From Candidatus Peribacteria bacterium (GTDB taxonomy: Bacteria; Patescibacteria; JAEDAM01; Absconditabacterales; Absconditicoccaceae), in contig JAISKI010000034.1 in the NCBI GenBank assembly GCA_031261265.1, positions 1-64,000 on the forward strand: a stretch of 64,000 bases of DNA, given 5' to 3'. Below are positions 1 through 10,800 of the stretch, piece by piece. The position numbers and the translations under genes are program-made. Each line of letters starts with the position of its first letter. Positions within the stretch are counted from its first letter, which is position 1. Below the pieces are notes generated by a model. The model made no database searches and had not been told where the DNA came from. It was given only the letters and a program-made list of their open reading frames with translations.

Positions 1-62
1 GTTTAAAACAAAAATAAAAACCACTCTAGTTCTACATTTGCTAGGGTATAAATTCAAACAAA

Positions 63-1121
63 ATGAAAAATTTGTTAAAAAAAGGCTGGAGAACGTTTGG
101 AGTTCTCGCCGTAGTAATGGTGTGTGTATTCTCATCTTGTGTTCAGGATGAAGTAGAAGAGGCTCTTACTCCTCAAGAGGAGTCTACAGCTAGCTCAGAA
201 CAACCAACTTTAAGAGCTGGCAGTTTGGACTATGGCTACCATATTGTGGGTACCTTACCATTCTCAGGTGAAGCAACTCATGGGAGGCCAGGAGTGACGT
301 ATTACAAGTTTTTTGTAGCTAATCCTCAGTCGGGTACTACAGGAGTAGATATTATCTTTACTGCCCCTGATGGTGCTAATTATACACATAGTATGGCGGT
401 ACTTTCTAATGGGAATTGGTCAAAAGAAATGACGTTGTCTCAACATGGACGATATACCTTTACGTATACGGTTTATCGTAATAATACCTGTTCTAGTTAT
501 ACTCCTGATCCAAATTATGTGGATAATACCAATGTCCAAGCTAACATCTCTTCAAATACAGATAATAGCTGGATAAAAGCATATTGGGTATTTGGTGTTG
601 ATGGATCCTCTTATAGTAGTAATTCTGGATATAAGAATGGGAACCATATCAAATGGCTAGATGGAAATGCTGATGGAACTGGTTTTGGAGGATATGGGTG
701 GAATGAAGGAACCCATATAAATTCAACTACAACTGGTAATAAAGAAAAATATGCTTTAGACTACAATATCTATCCTTATGGTTGGACAAGTGGAACTAAT
801 TCTCTCGCAAGTCTAGATAACGGTAGTATTTTGAGGTCTCCATTAGATGGAATAGTAACGGAGAAAGAAAATAATGCCTCTGCAACTTATGGGAAGTATG
901 TTGTTATACGACAATACTTAGGAGCAAAGGAATTTAGAGCGTATATGGGACATCTCCAAGACATATATGTCCAAGTAGGAGATCATGTAATAGGAGGTAC
1001 TACTAATATTGGAACATTGGGTATGACAGGAGCTACTGGATATCATCTCCATTTGAATATATGGGATCGAACAGGAGGACTGAAAAATTCAGTCAAGCAT
1101 GAACTTTCAGCAACAAATTAA
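63..1121 (+). CDS. Secreted lipoprotein with C-terminal M23/LytM-like peptidase domain
   Basis: The 352-residue protein starts with a lipoprotein signal ending in FSSC (Cys about residue 26), followed by a Glu/Ser-rich linker. Residues about 250-345 look like an M23 (LytM) domain: a YALDYN segment, a GKYVVIRQYL strand and a GYHLHLNIW motif holding the HxH zinc ligands. The first zinc-binding His of the usual HxxxD site is not obvious (Lys/Glu stand there), so activity is uncertain. M23 enzymes cut peptidoglycan cross-bridges, which would suit attack on a host or prey wall. It has dozens of Gly codons but no TGA, unlike its neighbours, which suggests recent acquisition from a standard-code donor. 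A terminator follows. Confidence 0.8.
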   Translation: MKNLLKKGWRTFGVLAVVMVCVFSSCVQDEVEEALTPQEESTASSEQPTLRAGSLDYGYHIVGTLPFSGEATHGRPGVTYYKFFVANPQSGTTGVDIIFTAPDGANYTHSMAVLSNGNWSKEMTLSQHGRYTFTYTVYRNNTCSSYTPDPNYVDNTNVQANISSNTDNSWIKAYWVFGVDGSSYSSNSGYKNGNHIKWLDGNADGTGFGGYGWNEGTHINSTTTGNKEKYALDYNIYPYGWTSGTNSLASLDNGSILRSPLDGIVTEKENNASATYGKYVVIRQYLGAKEFRAYMGHLQDIYVQVGDHVIGGTTNIGTLGMTGATGYHLHLNIWDRTGGLKNSVKHELSATN

Positions 1122-1130
1122 CTGTTTAAA

Positions 1131-1160
1131 AAAAGTAGTGGATATTTCCACTACTTTTCT
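1131..1160 (+). terminator. Rho-independent terminator after the M23 gene
   Basis: An 11-bp stem (AAAAGTAGTGG paired with CCACTACTTTT) with a 6-nt loop ends in T residues, just past the stop codon at 1119-1121. Confidence 0.8.
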
Positions 1161-1196
1161 TATAAACATAAATAATTTTACTTATCATATCTCAAA

Positions 1197-1742
1197 ATGA
1201 AAAAACTCCTGATTCTTCTCTTACCTTTTTTCTTGGTATGATGTATGGAGGTCCCACATAAACTCGCTATACCACATCAGGAAGGGAAGTCTTTTGAGCA
1301 TACCGCATTTTACCAAAAACTAAAAAATAAAGCATTAGAAAAAAAATATCAAAAACGAGAGAAAAAATACAATATTCGAGACCCTTTTAAAAATATCTAC
1401 TATAGAGAGGATAATGTACCAGTGATTTATATGTGAAGATTATCTCGTGTTAATGGTAAATATGATACTCTAGAAGCACGAACTATTGCAGATATTTATT
1501 ATAGCCCTATGTCAGAAAAATGGGAATCTGGAGTACTATTATGACGAACTTCTGGTGATTATATCTATGCAAAATATCCTCAAGAAAGATATGTCTCTAT
1601 CTATAATCACTCTGGATGGAATTTAGAAGAAGTAGCTAAAAGTTGAGAAAGACACGTATTCTCTGTAACATCTGCTTCCCATCCAGAATTAGAGATTTAT
1701 GATTATTATTCTCCAGTCTCAGAGCGATATATTGTAGAATAA
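1197..1742 (+). CDS. Small lipoprotein, function unknown (UGA in lipobox)
   Basis: The 181-residue protein begins MKKLLILLLPFFLVGC, a typical lipoprotein signal whose lipobox glycine is encoded by TGA (1239-1241). The mature part is Lys/Tyr-rich and polar with no domain I recognise. Under the standard code it would be cut into several pieces. It is followed after 28 bp by another lipoprotein gene on the same strand, so the two are probably co-transcribed. Confidence in the gene is high because the signal peptide, the frame and the TGA positions all agree. Confidence 0.8.
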
Positions 1743-1770
1743 TAGGAAAGTTTATTTCTTACAAATCTCC

Positions 1771-2763
1771 ATGAAAAAACTCTGACTATTAATTTCCTTC
1801 TTGTCTCTCTTTCTCGTTGCCTGCTCTCCAGTACAGAATATTGAAGATGAAAAACAAAACATTCTTTCCTCTGGAGATATACTTGATGATACTATATCTG
1901 GTCCTTCTTTTGTGGATAGCAATCCTCAAGCAATCTCTTCACTCATCTCTTTCAAGGAATGACCATATAATGAATTGTGATACGATGAAGAGGGATATAA
2001 TAGAGAGGGATATAATGAAAAGGGATATAATAGGTGGTGATACAATAAAGAAGAAGGGTATAAGCGATGGGGATCTACTCGTGGATGGGGAGAGGAATCG
2101 TGAATTGATTACAGTTATGGGTTACCTCCTCGTAGAGAGCAACATTACCTTCTCCAACGAATGGGAGACGTAACCCTAGTAGATAGAGCAAATACTTTAC
2201 CAATATATACCAACGATCTTTACCGAGACATCCAGCCATTAGAGCTTAAAAAAGCTGATAAAGATATTGCTAGCTATCGTTGCTTTTATTGCGATGTAGA
2301 TCGAAATGCTGTAGACTATGTTGGAATGGATAAAAATTCTATCTTTATAGATCTTTTTCTTGCCTTAGCAACGCCAAAATCTTCTCTTCCCAATTATATA
2401 CCTCTTCAAAGTCTTGGAACGCAAGCATTTGATTGAATGGTTGGATATTCAGACTGATACCTTGTCTTCTTTCCTTTCAAATTTCCAGTAAATGAGACAA
2501 CTTTTAAAATGGTTCAGAGAAAAGAGCAACTTCAGTATTGAAAAGATGAAAATATCCCGTCATTGACGGAGATCGCTTGAGAGTTTAGAGGACTTCCTTG
2601 AGAATTTAGACGACCAAGATTTCAGAATGTTGGTGAAGTAATAGATAGATATCTCTGAGATGATAAAGATTGGGTATATTATCGAACTCCATGAGGTGGG
2701 GTAAGTATTGATAGAGTAAAAAAAGCATCAGATTTCAAAATACTATCTCCTAATAGTAGATAA
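1771..2763 (+). CDS. Lipoprotein with tandem GY(N/D)-type repeats
   Basis: The 330-residue protein has a lipoprotein signal (MKKLGLLISFL then LFLVAC). Residues about 65-110 form a run of 5-6-residue repeats of the type GYNxEGYNxKGYN, with several Gly as TGA. The remainder has a segment with Cys pairs (RCFYCDV) and an aromatic C-terminal part. Short GYN repeats resemble MORN-like or host-contact repeats, but I do not recognise a family. It lies 28 bp after the preceding lipoprotein gene. The 2764-2902 gap after it holds AT-rich sequence and no gene I can support. Confidence 0.75.
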
Positions 2764-2902
2764 ATATCCTTAATTTAGAAAGGTCCTACAAACAATAAGA
2801 GTGAAAGAACAATTAAAACACGAGTGACTTTACTTACTAGCCTTCTGGGAATTGATTCAATAATGTTTTGTCCTGCTCTGACTTTATCATATATTATTTA
2901 TA

Positions 2903-3427
2903 ATGAAAATTAAGAATATATCCTGGAAATATGCTTTAATTGTATTATCATTAATTCTTGCTCTTTCTGCTTATCTTTATGCTTCCCTACATATACGAAA
3001 ACAATGGACAACCTGAAATCCCTGGATTTTTGTCTGAATCGTACGTTTTTGATTCCCATTGTTAACGACTTTATCTCTATGGATTTCCCATAAAATATAT
3101 CATAGTAGGAGAAATATTCTTGCTTTATTATTGTGATGGGGACTTATTTTCCCGCTATGATTTGTGGCTCTTCGGCTTGTAATGGGAGGAAAATATTGAT
3201 TTGAACCAATTCTTGGAATCCTTTTATTGGGATGTTTATCTGATCTTGTTATTAGATTGTTTTTTTCTGGAATTTCTTACCTTTTTTTGGGATGAAACAA
3301 GGTAAAGAAAAACATGAAAAGCTATTGGATAACAAACGAACTGACGATATCGTCTATTTGGTATTATACAATACTCTTTGTTCTCCATTTTTCATCAGTT
3401 GCCTGTATTCTTGCCGTTATTCACTAA
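2903..3427 (+). CDS. Multi-pass membrane protein, unknown
   Basis: Reading TGA as Gly gives one 174-residue protein with about four hydrophobic segments (residues about 8-28, 40-60, 75-105 and 150-172) and short basic loops. Gly encoded by TGA occurs repeatedly inside membrane segments, for example in FLGGNK near 3293. No family is recognised. It precedes recJ by about 110 bp on the same strand; that gap shows no other gene. Confidence 0.7.
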
Positions 3428-3540
3428 ATAAGGGAATCTTTCGCTTTCATAGCGATTCTTCTAGAAAAAAACACTATTGCATCTCTCTCCTAAAACACTA
3501 CACTACAACCACTCCACATTTTGCAACCTTTTCACGAAGT

Positions 3541-5196
3541 ATGAAATACGAACTCCTCAATCAATCCTACGAACTTCCCTTTATAGAGAGATTACTTACC
3601 ATCAGAAATATTGCCTCCGATTCGGAGTCTTTTTTCCAACCCAGTTTTACCAATACTTGGCATGATCCCTTCCTGCTCAATGATATGAAAAAAGCGGTAG
3701 ATCATATTATTCAGGCGATGAAAAATCACGATAAAATTATGATCTTCGGGGATTATGACGTGGATGGGGTGACGGCAAGTTATTGTTTATACAAGTTTCT
3801 CAGATATTTTTTGAAATATTCCGAAGTCAGCATTATGTATCCCAATAGAAAAGAAGACGGATATTGACTAAAAATCAAACACCTCGAAGAAATGAAATCC
3901 AAAGGCGTGGATCTCGTGATCACCGTGGATAATGGAATCACTTCCATCGAAGAGGCATTATATGCCAAAACTCTCAATATCGACCTCATCATCACTGATC
4001 ACCATCACCCTCTCAATGACCTCCCTGTAGCCATCGCAGTGGTCAATCCTTGTTGTAGCCCGAAGTACCCTTTTCAGGGGCTGGCAGGAGTCGGGGTAGC
4101 ATTCAAGCTCATCAATGCCTTACTCGCTAAATGTACCTTTGATAACAAGAAAAAAAATCAGATTTTTCAATTCTTTTTGCCGATTGTGGCGATAGGGACG
4201 GTAGCTGATGTAGTTCCGCTCCTAGATGAAAACAGATTTATCGTAAAAAATGGGCTGGATCTCATCAATCATTCTCCCGATTCTCTTCCTCCGTCTTTAA
4301 AAGGTTTTCTTTCCTACTTGAATATCAAAAGTCCTGTCGATACTTACCACATCGGATTTGTCATCGGTCCGAGAATCAATGCGGGCGGGAGAATGCAATC
4401 TCCCTATGATAGTTTGAATATTCTGCTTCACGAAGGAGAACAACAGTTGGAATTCCTCCAAAAGATTGACGAGATCAATAATGAGAGAAGAAAAACCCAG
4501 GAACAAGGCTTCAAAATCGCTGAAAAAATGGTCAACCTCGAAAAAAATCTGCTTGTAGCTCGGAGTGAGGAATTCCATGAAGGAGTAATCGGGATCATGG
4601 CAGGAAGACTGACAGAAAAATACCATAAACCCTCCATGATTTTTAAGATCGACTCCGAAAAAGGTACTGCTTCCGCAAGTTTGCGTGGTCCAGAATATTT
4701 TAGTGTTATCGAGATGATCTTGGCTCACGAGGATCTGCTAGAAAGGTATGGTGGACATAAAGGAGCAGGAGGACTGACCGTAAAAATCGAAAAGCTGGAG
4801 TTGCTCTGCGAAAAAATGCAGGAATACTGCTCGGATAAGATTCTTGAAACAGATTTAGAAAAGCTGGTAGTAGTCGATACTCAGATATTTCCCCACGAAC
4901 GGACTACAGAAAACTTCGCTTTGATCGAAAAGTTTTCTCCCTTCGGAGAAGGAAATATGGAGCCCCGCTTTTTATTTGAAAATATTGAAGTCCATAGAGT
5001 AGAAAAAGTAGGAAAAAACGGGCATGGACACATGAAAGTTTACGCTCAATGGGGAGAATTGTTGATTCATGTGATGTTTCGAAGCAAAGGTGATAAATGT
5101 GATCTCCTGCCAAGTAAAATTTCTGTTATCGGAAAAATTAAGAGAGATACTTTTAATGGAGGATGGTATGTCGATGGCGATGAGATTATAGAGTAA
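3541..5196 (+). CDS. recJ: Single-stranded-DNA-specific exonuclease RecJ
   Basis: RecJ degrades single-stranded DNA 5'-to-3' in recombination and mismatch repair. The 551-residue protein has the DHH-phosphoesterase signature: FGDYDVDG (motif I), TDHHHP (motif III), a GRINAGGRM segment and the DHHA1 motif GGHKGAGG near residue 400, then an OB-fold C-terminus. The length is normal for the family. One Gly (3868-3870) is TGA, joining the N-terminal 109 residues to the rest. I chose ATG 3541 because upstream in-frame sequence has no RecJ similarity. Confidence 0.95.
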
Positions 5197-5225
5197 ATCC
5201 ATATAATAATCCATATAATTTCGTA

Positions 5226-5253
5226 TTGACTTTAATATCAAAATATGTATAAT
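5226..5253 (+). promoter_or_regulatory. Sigma-70-type promoter for the 5291 gene
   Basis: TTGACT (5226-5231) and TATAAT (5248-5253) are separated by 16 bp; the ATG follows 37 bp after the -10 box. Confidence 0.75.
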
Positions 5254-5290
5254 GGGATTATAAAATAAAAACAATTAAAAAAAGAAAAAA

Positions 5291-5980
5291 ATGAAAACAA
5301 AAGAATTTTTTCTACACGTATTATTTGTATTCTTATTGGGAGTAATAATTATCTCACTGATATTGCTGGTCAGCAATAAAATTGAAGGTCTGAATGGCAC
5401 AGCAGTCATAGGAGTCATACTTATCATGGGGCTTGTTTCTGTCCTAGGATTTGTGAGCACTACATTGATTATCAATAGTGTCCATTGGATCCCTAAAATC
5501 TACGCAAAAATCTATGTAAAACTTTGTAAGAGAAGTATAGAGAAAGAACGGGCAATGTTCTGGATAAACTGTAGCTCTTTCTTAAAGATTTTTGCTCCAC
5601 GTTTCAAACAAAATTATTTGGAGCTAATTCAGCTCTGTGAAGATGCGAGAAGTTCGTATCAAGGGGTTCATTCAAAAAAATCCTATCTATTGATTCTTGA
5701 ATGTTTTAGGAAGCAACAGTTGGTCATACGAGATTTCGATATTTTAGAGGCAATAGTGTTGCAAGTTAATGTTAATAAGCCTGAAGTAAAAAAACAGCCT
5801 GAAGAAAGGGTGAAAGAATATCATCTCTTTAGAAAGTGGAATAAAAAGTACGCTAATTCTTCTCTAGAAGGGGCGATAGATTTAGTCCAAGAACTTGGAC
5901 TAGCTCTTTATAACCAACCACGGGGCTCTCTTTCAGTGGAAGAGATAGAAAAAGCCATAGAGACGATAGAAAAATCATAA
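5291..5980 (+). CDS. Membrane-anchored protein with soluble helical domain, unknown
   Basis: The 229-residue protein has two adjacent N-terminal membrane segments (residues about 8-28 and 36-58). A Lys/Glu-rich, mostly helical cytoplasmic part follows. No family is recognised. It contains no TGA. It is a single-gene unit with its own promoter upstream and a terminator downstream whose flanking sequence is shared with the terminator after the 6951 gene. Confidence 0.7.
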   Translation: MKTKEFFLHVLFVFLLGVIIISLILLVSNKIEGLNGTAVIGVILIMGLVSVLGFVSTTLIINSVHWIPKIYAKIYVKLCKRSIEKERAMFWINCSSFLKIFAPRFKQNYLELIQLCEDARSSYQGVHSKKSYLLILECFRKQQLVIRDFDILEAIVLQVNVNKPEVKKQPEERVKEYHLFRKWNKKYANSSLEGAIDLVQELGLALYNQPRGSLSVEEIEKAIETIEKS

Positions 5981-6014
5981 TCAAGTGTCTCTTGATTATT
6001 GATAAACTATTCTT

Positions 6015-6048
6015 AAAAGGGGAGTATACAATTTATATTCTCCTTTTT
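6015..6048 (+). terminator. Terminator after the 5291 gene (shared 3' element)
   Basis: An imperfect hairpin (AAAGGGGAGTATA with TATATTCTCCTTT) ends in a T run. The 30 bp before it (5984-6017, CTCTTGATT...GATAAACTAT) recur before the terminator at 7683, so the two 3' ends are related. Confidence 0.65.
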
Positions 6049-6083
6049 TATTTTCTCAAAAGGAAATAAAAGTCAGAATCCTA

Positions 6084-6123
6084 ACCATTCTGTGATTGAC
6101 TTCATAGAATAGAGAATTTCCTC
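6084..6123. repeat. 40-bp direct repeat, copy 1
   Basis: These 40 bases are identical to 8416-8455. The second copy lies across the 3' end of the lipoprotein gene 7734-8444, including its stop codon. Copy 1 is therefore probably the 3' remnant of a lost paralogue of that gene. Confidence 0.8.
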
Positions 6124-6184
6124 TATTCCCCTAGTATTTTTAGAAAAAAGCATTAATTATACCTACAATAAATGTTTTATTTTA

Positions 6185-6565
6185 ATGAAGATCGCAATGA
6201 AAAGTAGAAGTAGAAAACTTATTGGGTGGGGTATTGTAAGTATGTTTCTCTTAATATGGTTTATTAATTTGTTATCTAGAAAAGACTCTTTATGACCATC
6301 TAGTAATGATGCTTATTTACGATTTATATTCGTAATATGCGATTTCTTGTGGTTATCTACTATTACAAATCCCAGCAAAAAGAAAGCACTTCCATTTCTT
6401 CTATTTTATTATCCCCTAATGGGAATATTTATTTTTTTTAATCTTCTTTATATTCCCTGGGATATTTTTTCAATATGGATTATAAGAGTACCAATAACGA
6501 TAGCATTATGCCGAATAATTGATAGAGTAATAAGAAAGACACTAAATGCATTATTCCACGAGTAA
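6185..6565 (+). CDS. Small membrane protein, unknown
   Basis: The 126-residue protein has about three hydrophobic segments and a basic C-terminus. It uses one TGA Gly (in LGPSS, near 6290). ATG 6197 is an alternative start. I recognise no family; the gene is supported by its open frame, hydrophobic pattern and one sensible UGA position. Confidence 0.5.
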
Positions 6566-6950
6566 TAAGAGCATAAAAAATGCCAAGATTAATTTTGAGT
6601 ACACACTATGAAAGTAGTATCAATAAAAAACAAGGATATTAATCTTCTCTTGCTTTTTGTTCTGGCTTTCATACAACAACACCCGTTGCAACAAAAAATA
6701 AAAACAGAAATCAGTATATACCCTCGCAGTACTGCAAGGTCAGGAAATAGCTAATCCTAGATAAAAAAGCTCAGGATCTATCACTTGCCTTTGATAGAAC
6801 AAGGAGAATAACCCTTAAGAGTGAATAACCGATGTACTTGTTATTCGGTATGTCCAAAGCAGAGATAAGCGAATCTGCTAAATCATTTAAAATAAAAACA
6901 AAAAGTAATTTGATCTTTTTTTCGCTAAAGAGATCATAAAAGGTAAAATT
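6566..6950. other. 385-bp AT-rich gap, no well-supported gene
   Basis: It holds only a weak ORF of 48 codons (6608-6754, +) with a hydrophobic start, which I do not consider a reliable gene. The remainder is AT-rich leader sequence for the peptidase gene at 6951. I could not find a convincing promoter in it. Confidence 0.4.
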
Positions 6951-7619
6951 ATGAAACAGATTAAGTTTCTTTCGTTGTGTGCGATGTTTGTTGTCGCAAG
7001 TAATTTATCGGTGATCTATGGTCAAGGAATGTGTGTCAAATACGATGTTACCCAAAAGTACAAAAATGCTTATGTGCATTACAAACAAGGGGCAACTGGG
7101 TGTGGGCCCCTCAATTATGTATTATGTTTACGGGCAATTGTTCGAGGGAACTCGAGTAGTAATAATTATGCTCCAAACATAAAAGATAAGTGGGATAATG
7201 TTATAGATAAGTGTGGAACAACTGCTGCAACAGTTCCTCAGTTGATTGAGTATTTTAATAAGAATGATGCCACTTGGGGAGTTAGTGCGAATAAAGTGCA
7301 ATCAAGTGGTCGTAGTAGTGCCCAGAAAACGAGTATTGCAAGTCAAATGGTTAATTTGTTGTCTCAAAACAAAAGACCATTTGTCTTTTTAGGGGCGATA
7401 TCCTCATCAAGTGGAGGATATGTTGGACATTATTATACGGTATGGAGTATTGCGTGGGATGGAACATTAGAAAATTCAACTGTCTATTACACTAATACAG
7501 CTGATGCAGTAAAATCTACGTTCGATGCACAACTTACATCAATGAAGTTATCTGATTTCTTCATTTTAGCTGATAAAAATACTCAATCTAGTAACTATTA
7601 TCTTCTCTACTTTCAGTAA
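6951..7619 (+). CDS. Secreted C39-like (papain-fold) cysteine peptidase
   Basis: The 222-residue protein has a Sec signal peptide (residues 1-24, cleavage after VIYG). Residues 47-60 read QGATGCGPLNYVLC, matching the catalytic-Cys loop of C39/papain-like peptidases. GGYVGHYYTVWSI near residue 160 supplies the likely catalytic His. It probably cuts proteins outside the cell. There is no TGA despite many Gly codons, so as with the M23 gene a transfer from a standard-code organism is plausible. The exact subfamily is uncertain. Confidence 0.6.
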   Translation: MKQIKFLSLCAMFVVASNLSVIYGQGMCVKYDVTQKYKNAYVHYKQGATGCGPLNYVLCLRAIVRGNSSSNNYAPNIKDKWDNVIDKCGTTAATVPQLIEYFNKNDATWGVSANKVQSSGRSSAQKTSIASQMVNLLSQNKRPFVFLGAISSSSGGYVGHYYTVWSIAWDGTLENSTVYYTNTADAVKSTFDAQLTSMKLSDFFILADKNTQSSNYYLLYFQ

Positions 7620-7682
7620 TAAGTAGAGGTGTGGTTACGAGTACAGTATTAATTATCTCTTGATTGTGGATAAACTATCCTT

Positions 7683-7717
7683 AAAAGAGGGCATGTAATT
7701 CATGCCCTCTTTTTTTA
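7683..7717 (+). terminator. Strong terminator after the C39-like gene
   Basis: A perfect 13-bp stem (AAAAGAGGGCATG with CATGCCCTCTTTT), 5-nt loop and T run. Confidence 0.9.
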
Positions 7718-7733
7718 CCTCCACAAATGAACC

Positions 7734-8444
7734 ATGAAAAAAATTCTTACATTTTTCCTACCATTGTTCCTTTTAATAGGCTGTTCTCCACAATCACCAG
7801 TAAGCAAAATCAATATTCCTTCTACTACCCCAACAACACTTCTGTGTCTGTGAGAGGAAACCATATCCATAGATTTAGGGACATGAACACTTACCCTCCT
7901 TATAAAACAGGCACAAATTCCCGATTATAATATTAGCGTACAATATCTTACTACAGCAAATTGTGAAACTGATCGTAAAGAAGCGAAATGGATTAAAGGT
8001 GGAGTTATTGACCCTCAAGGACGACCTGTAATTTCCTATCCAGGAAGAACCGATTTTAAAGAATATAAACCCTGCTTTTTTTCTCCTATAAGTGTCTATA
8101 CTCTCAGCGGGACTATAGAAGAAGCCGTTGCCTATTTTGAAAAACAAGACACAGCTACTTATACACCTATTCCAACTCTAGGAGATGACGATTGATTTTG
8201 GAGTACGAAGCGAGGTTCTGATGGTATTTTTGGAAAAAATATCATAAAAAAATTCACAGAAGGAAGTGTAAAATTATATAGCCGAATTGATCCAGAGTAT
8301 TATACAAGCCTCTCTCAAGAAGATATTTTAAAAAGGTATGTCATGTTTAATAAAGATACTCCAAATCAGATTTATAAAATTGATACTTCTTGAGACGATT
8401 GCGGAGGGTATCCAGACCATTCTGTGATTGACTTCATAGAATAG
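7734..8444 (+). CDS. Lipoprotein, unknown function
   Basis: The 236-residue protein begins MKKILTFFLPLFLLIGC, a clear lipobox. The mature part contains scattered Cys and Gly (several as TGA) and ends DHSVIDFIE. I recognise no family. Its last 29 coding bases, its stop codon and the 11 bp beyond form the 40-bp repeat also found at 6084, so a related gene once lay upstream. The gene starts 16 bp after the preceding terminator. Confidence 0.75.
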
Positions 8445-8455
8445 AGAATTTCCTC
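8416..8455. repeat. 40-bp direct repeat, copy 2
   Basis: Identical to 6084-6123; it spans the last codons, stop codon and 11 bp beyond the lipoprotein gene. Confidence 0.8.
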
Positions 8456-8469
8456 AGACTTTTTTCCTC

Positions 8470-8497
8470 TTGAAATTTCCTTCCACTTCCCTATAAA
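8470..8497 (+). promoter_or_regulatory. Promoter of fusA
   Basis: TTGAAA (8470-8475) and TATAAA (8492-8497) with 16-bp spacing; the ATG lies 37 bp downstream and there is no Shine-Dalgarno sequence in the leader. Confidence 0.65.
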
Positions 8498-8534
8498 CTC
8501 AGCATTCTTATTTTATTATTTTACAATTTAACAA

Positions 8535-10637
8535 ATGGCAGACATTACCCCACTCGAAAGGGTGAGAAACATTGGAATCATGGCTCATATCGATGCTGGA
8601 AAAACTACAGCAACCGAAAGAGTGCTTTTCTACACGGGGAAAAAACATAAAATCTGAGAAACTCACGACGGTGAGGCAGATATGGACTGGATGGAACAGG
8701 AAAAAGAGAGAGGAATCACCATCACCTCTGCGACAACCGTATGTTTCTGGAAAAATCATCATATCAATATTATCGATACCCCAGGGCACGTGGACTTTAC
8801 GATCGAAGTAGAGAGATCTCTTCGTGTACTCGATGGAGCTGTAGCTTTGCTCGATGCTTCCCAGGGAGTAGAACCACAAACGGAAACCGTTTGGAGACAA
8901 GCTGATAAATATGCAGTGCCTAGAATGATCTTCGCCAACAAAATGGACAAAATGGGAGCAGATTTCTATTCCTGTTTGCAATCTATCGAAGATAGAATGA
9001 CTAATAAATCTGTTGCAATCCAAATCCCTAATGGGAAAGCAGAAACTTTCGCTGGAGTTGTAAACCTCATCAACATGAAATACTACACCTTCGAAGGAGA
9101 TAAAGGAGTAGAGGTACTTGAACACGAAATTCCTGCTGATCTTCAAGCTCAAGCAGAAAATTATAGAGAAAAAATGCTGGATACGATTTCCATATTCGAT
9201 GACGAATTAGCAGAAAAATTCCTCGAAGGAGTGGAAATCCCTCAAGATGTCATCAAAAGAGCCATCAGAACCGGAACCATCTCTTGAGAACTCTTCCCAG
9301 TAATGTGTGGTTCAGCACTCGGAAATAAAGGAGTACAGTTGATGCTCGATGCCGTAATCGATTTCCTCCCAACTCCACTTGATAGAGGAGCAATGCAAGG
9401 AGAAGATGTAGATGATGCTGAGAAAATCATCGAAAGAAAACCTTCTGATACAGAACCTGTTTCAGCTATCGCTTTCAAAATTCTGACTGATCCATTTGTA
9501 GGTACTCTTACCTATGTAAGAATTTACTCAGGAATTGTAAGATCAGGAGATACCCTTTACAACCCTATTACAGGACAAAAAGAAAGGGTAGGAAGGTTGC
9601 TTTTGATGCACGCAAATAAACGTGAAGAAATCGATGAAATCCATGCAGGACACATCTGTGCATTCCTTGGACTTAAAGATACGAGAACTGGAAACACCCT
9701 TTGTGATCCAAAACATCCCATCATCCTCGAAAATATGGAATTCCCAGAAACCGTGATCTCTATCGCTGTAGAACCAAAATCAAAAGCTGATCAAGAAAAA
9801 ATGGGACTTGGACTTTCAAAACTCGCTTACGAAGATCCTTCTTTCAATTACAGATCAGACGAAGAGACAGGTCAGACTATTATTTCTGGTATGGGAGAAT
9901 TACATCTGGAAGTGATCGTAGATAGATTAAAAAGAGAACATAAGGTGGAAGTGACTACAGGAGCTCCTCAAGTAGCTTACAGAGAAACTATTACTAATAA
10001 CGTAGAAGGAGAAGGAATCTTCAAGAAACAGTCTGGAGGTCGTGGACAATACGGACACGTAGTGCTCAAACTCGAGAAAAACGACGAAAAACTCTACGAA
10101 TTTGAATCTCAGATCAAAGGGGGAGTGATTCCAAACGAATTCATCCCAGCTATCGATAAAGGAGCGAGAGAAGTGGTTGCACAAGGACTTTTGGCAGGAT
10201 TCCCAATCATCAACGTGAAAGTGGTTCCTTTCTTTGGATCTTACCACGATGTGGATTCCTCAGAAGTTTCCTTTAAGGTGGCTACGCATAAAGCTATGAA
10301 AGATGCCTTCTTCAAGGCTGGTCCAGTTTTGCTTGAACCCATCATGGGAGTAGAAATTGTGACACCAGATGATTATGTAGGAACAGTAATGGGAGACTTG
10401 AGTAGTAGAAGAGGAATCATCCTCGGACAGACTCCAAGAGGAACAGCTACAGCTATTAGTGCAAAAGTTCCTTTGGCAGAGATGTTCGGATATTCTACAG
10501 ACCTTCGTTCAAATACTCAGGGTAGAGCACAGTTCACCATGCAGATGTCCAATTACGAAAGAGTACCAGAGCAAGTTGCAAAGAAAATAATCGCTGAAAG
10601 ATCTGGGAAAGTGAAAGGTGGAGAAGACGATGAATAG
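8535..10637 (+). CDS. fusA: Elongation factor G
   Basis: EF-G is the GTPase that drives translocation on the ribosome. The 700-residue protein has G1 [10 protein letters not shown]3 DTPGHVDF, G4 NKMDKMGAD, domain II and the C-terminal domain IV/V signatures ([20 protein letters not shown]). The length is normal. Only two Gly are TGA (8655-8657 and 9285-9287), which split it into three pieces under the standard code. It has its own promoter and a terminator, so it is monocistronic here rather than in the usual str operon. Confidence 0.97.
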
Positions 10638-10654
10638 TACTTTGAGAATGACAG

Positions 10655-10682
10655 AAGGACAACATTTAGGTTGTCCTTTTGT
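10655..10682 (+). terminator. Terminator of fusA
   Basis: 9-bp stem AAGGACAAC / GTTGTCCTT with a 6-nt loop and T tail. Confidence 0.85.
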
Positions 10683-10800
10683 ATATTATGAAATTTCATC
10701 CGTCAAAAGAATGATAACAGTAAAAGTGCTAAAATGTTTGACAAATATGTGAAGAAAACATATAATAATAAAGAAAAATTTTATTTTTTATGATTATAAA

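Noticed and set aside
7665..7673. TGTGGATAA, a perfect DnaA-box match
   Set aside because: It is a single site inside a terminator-linked repeat far from dnaA; the sister repeat at 5990 lacks it, so chance is likely.
8508..9152. Long minus-strand ORF opposite fusA
   Set aside because: It is a shadow of the fusA reading frame; its translation shows no domain, and fusA explains the region fully.
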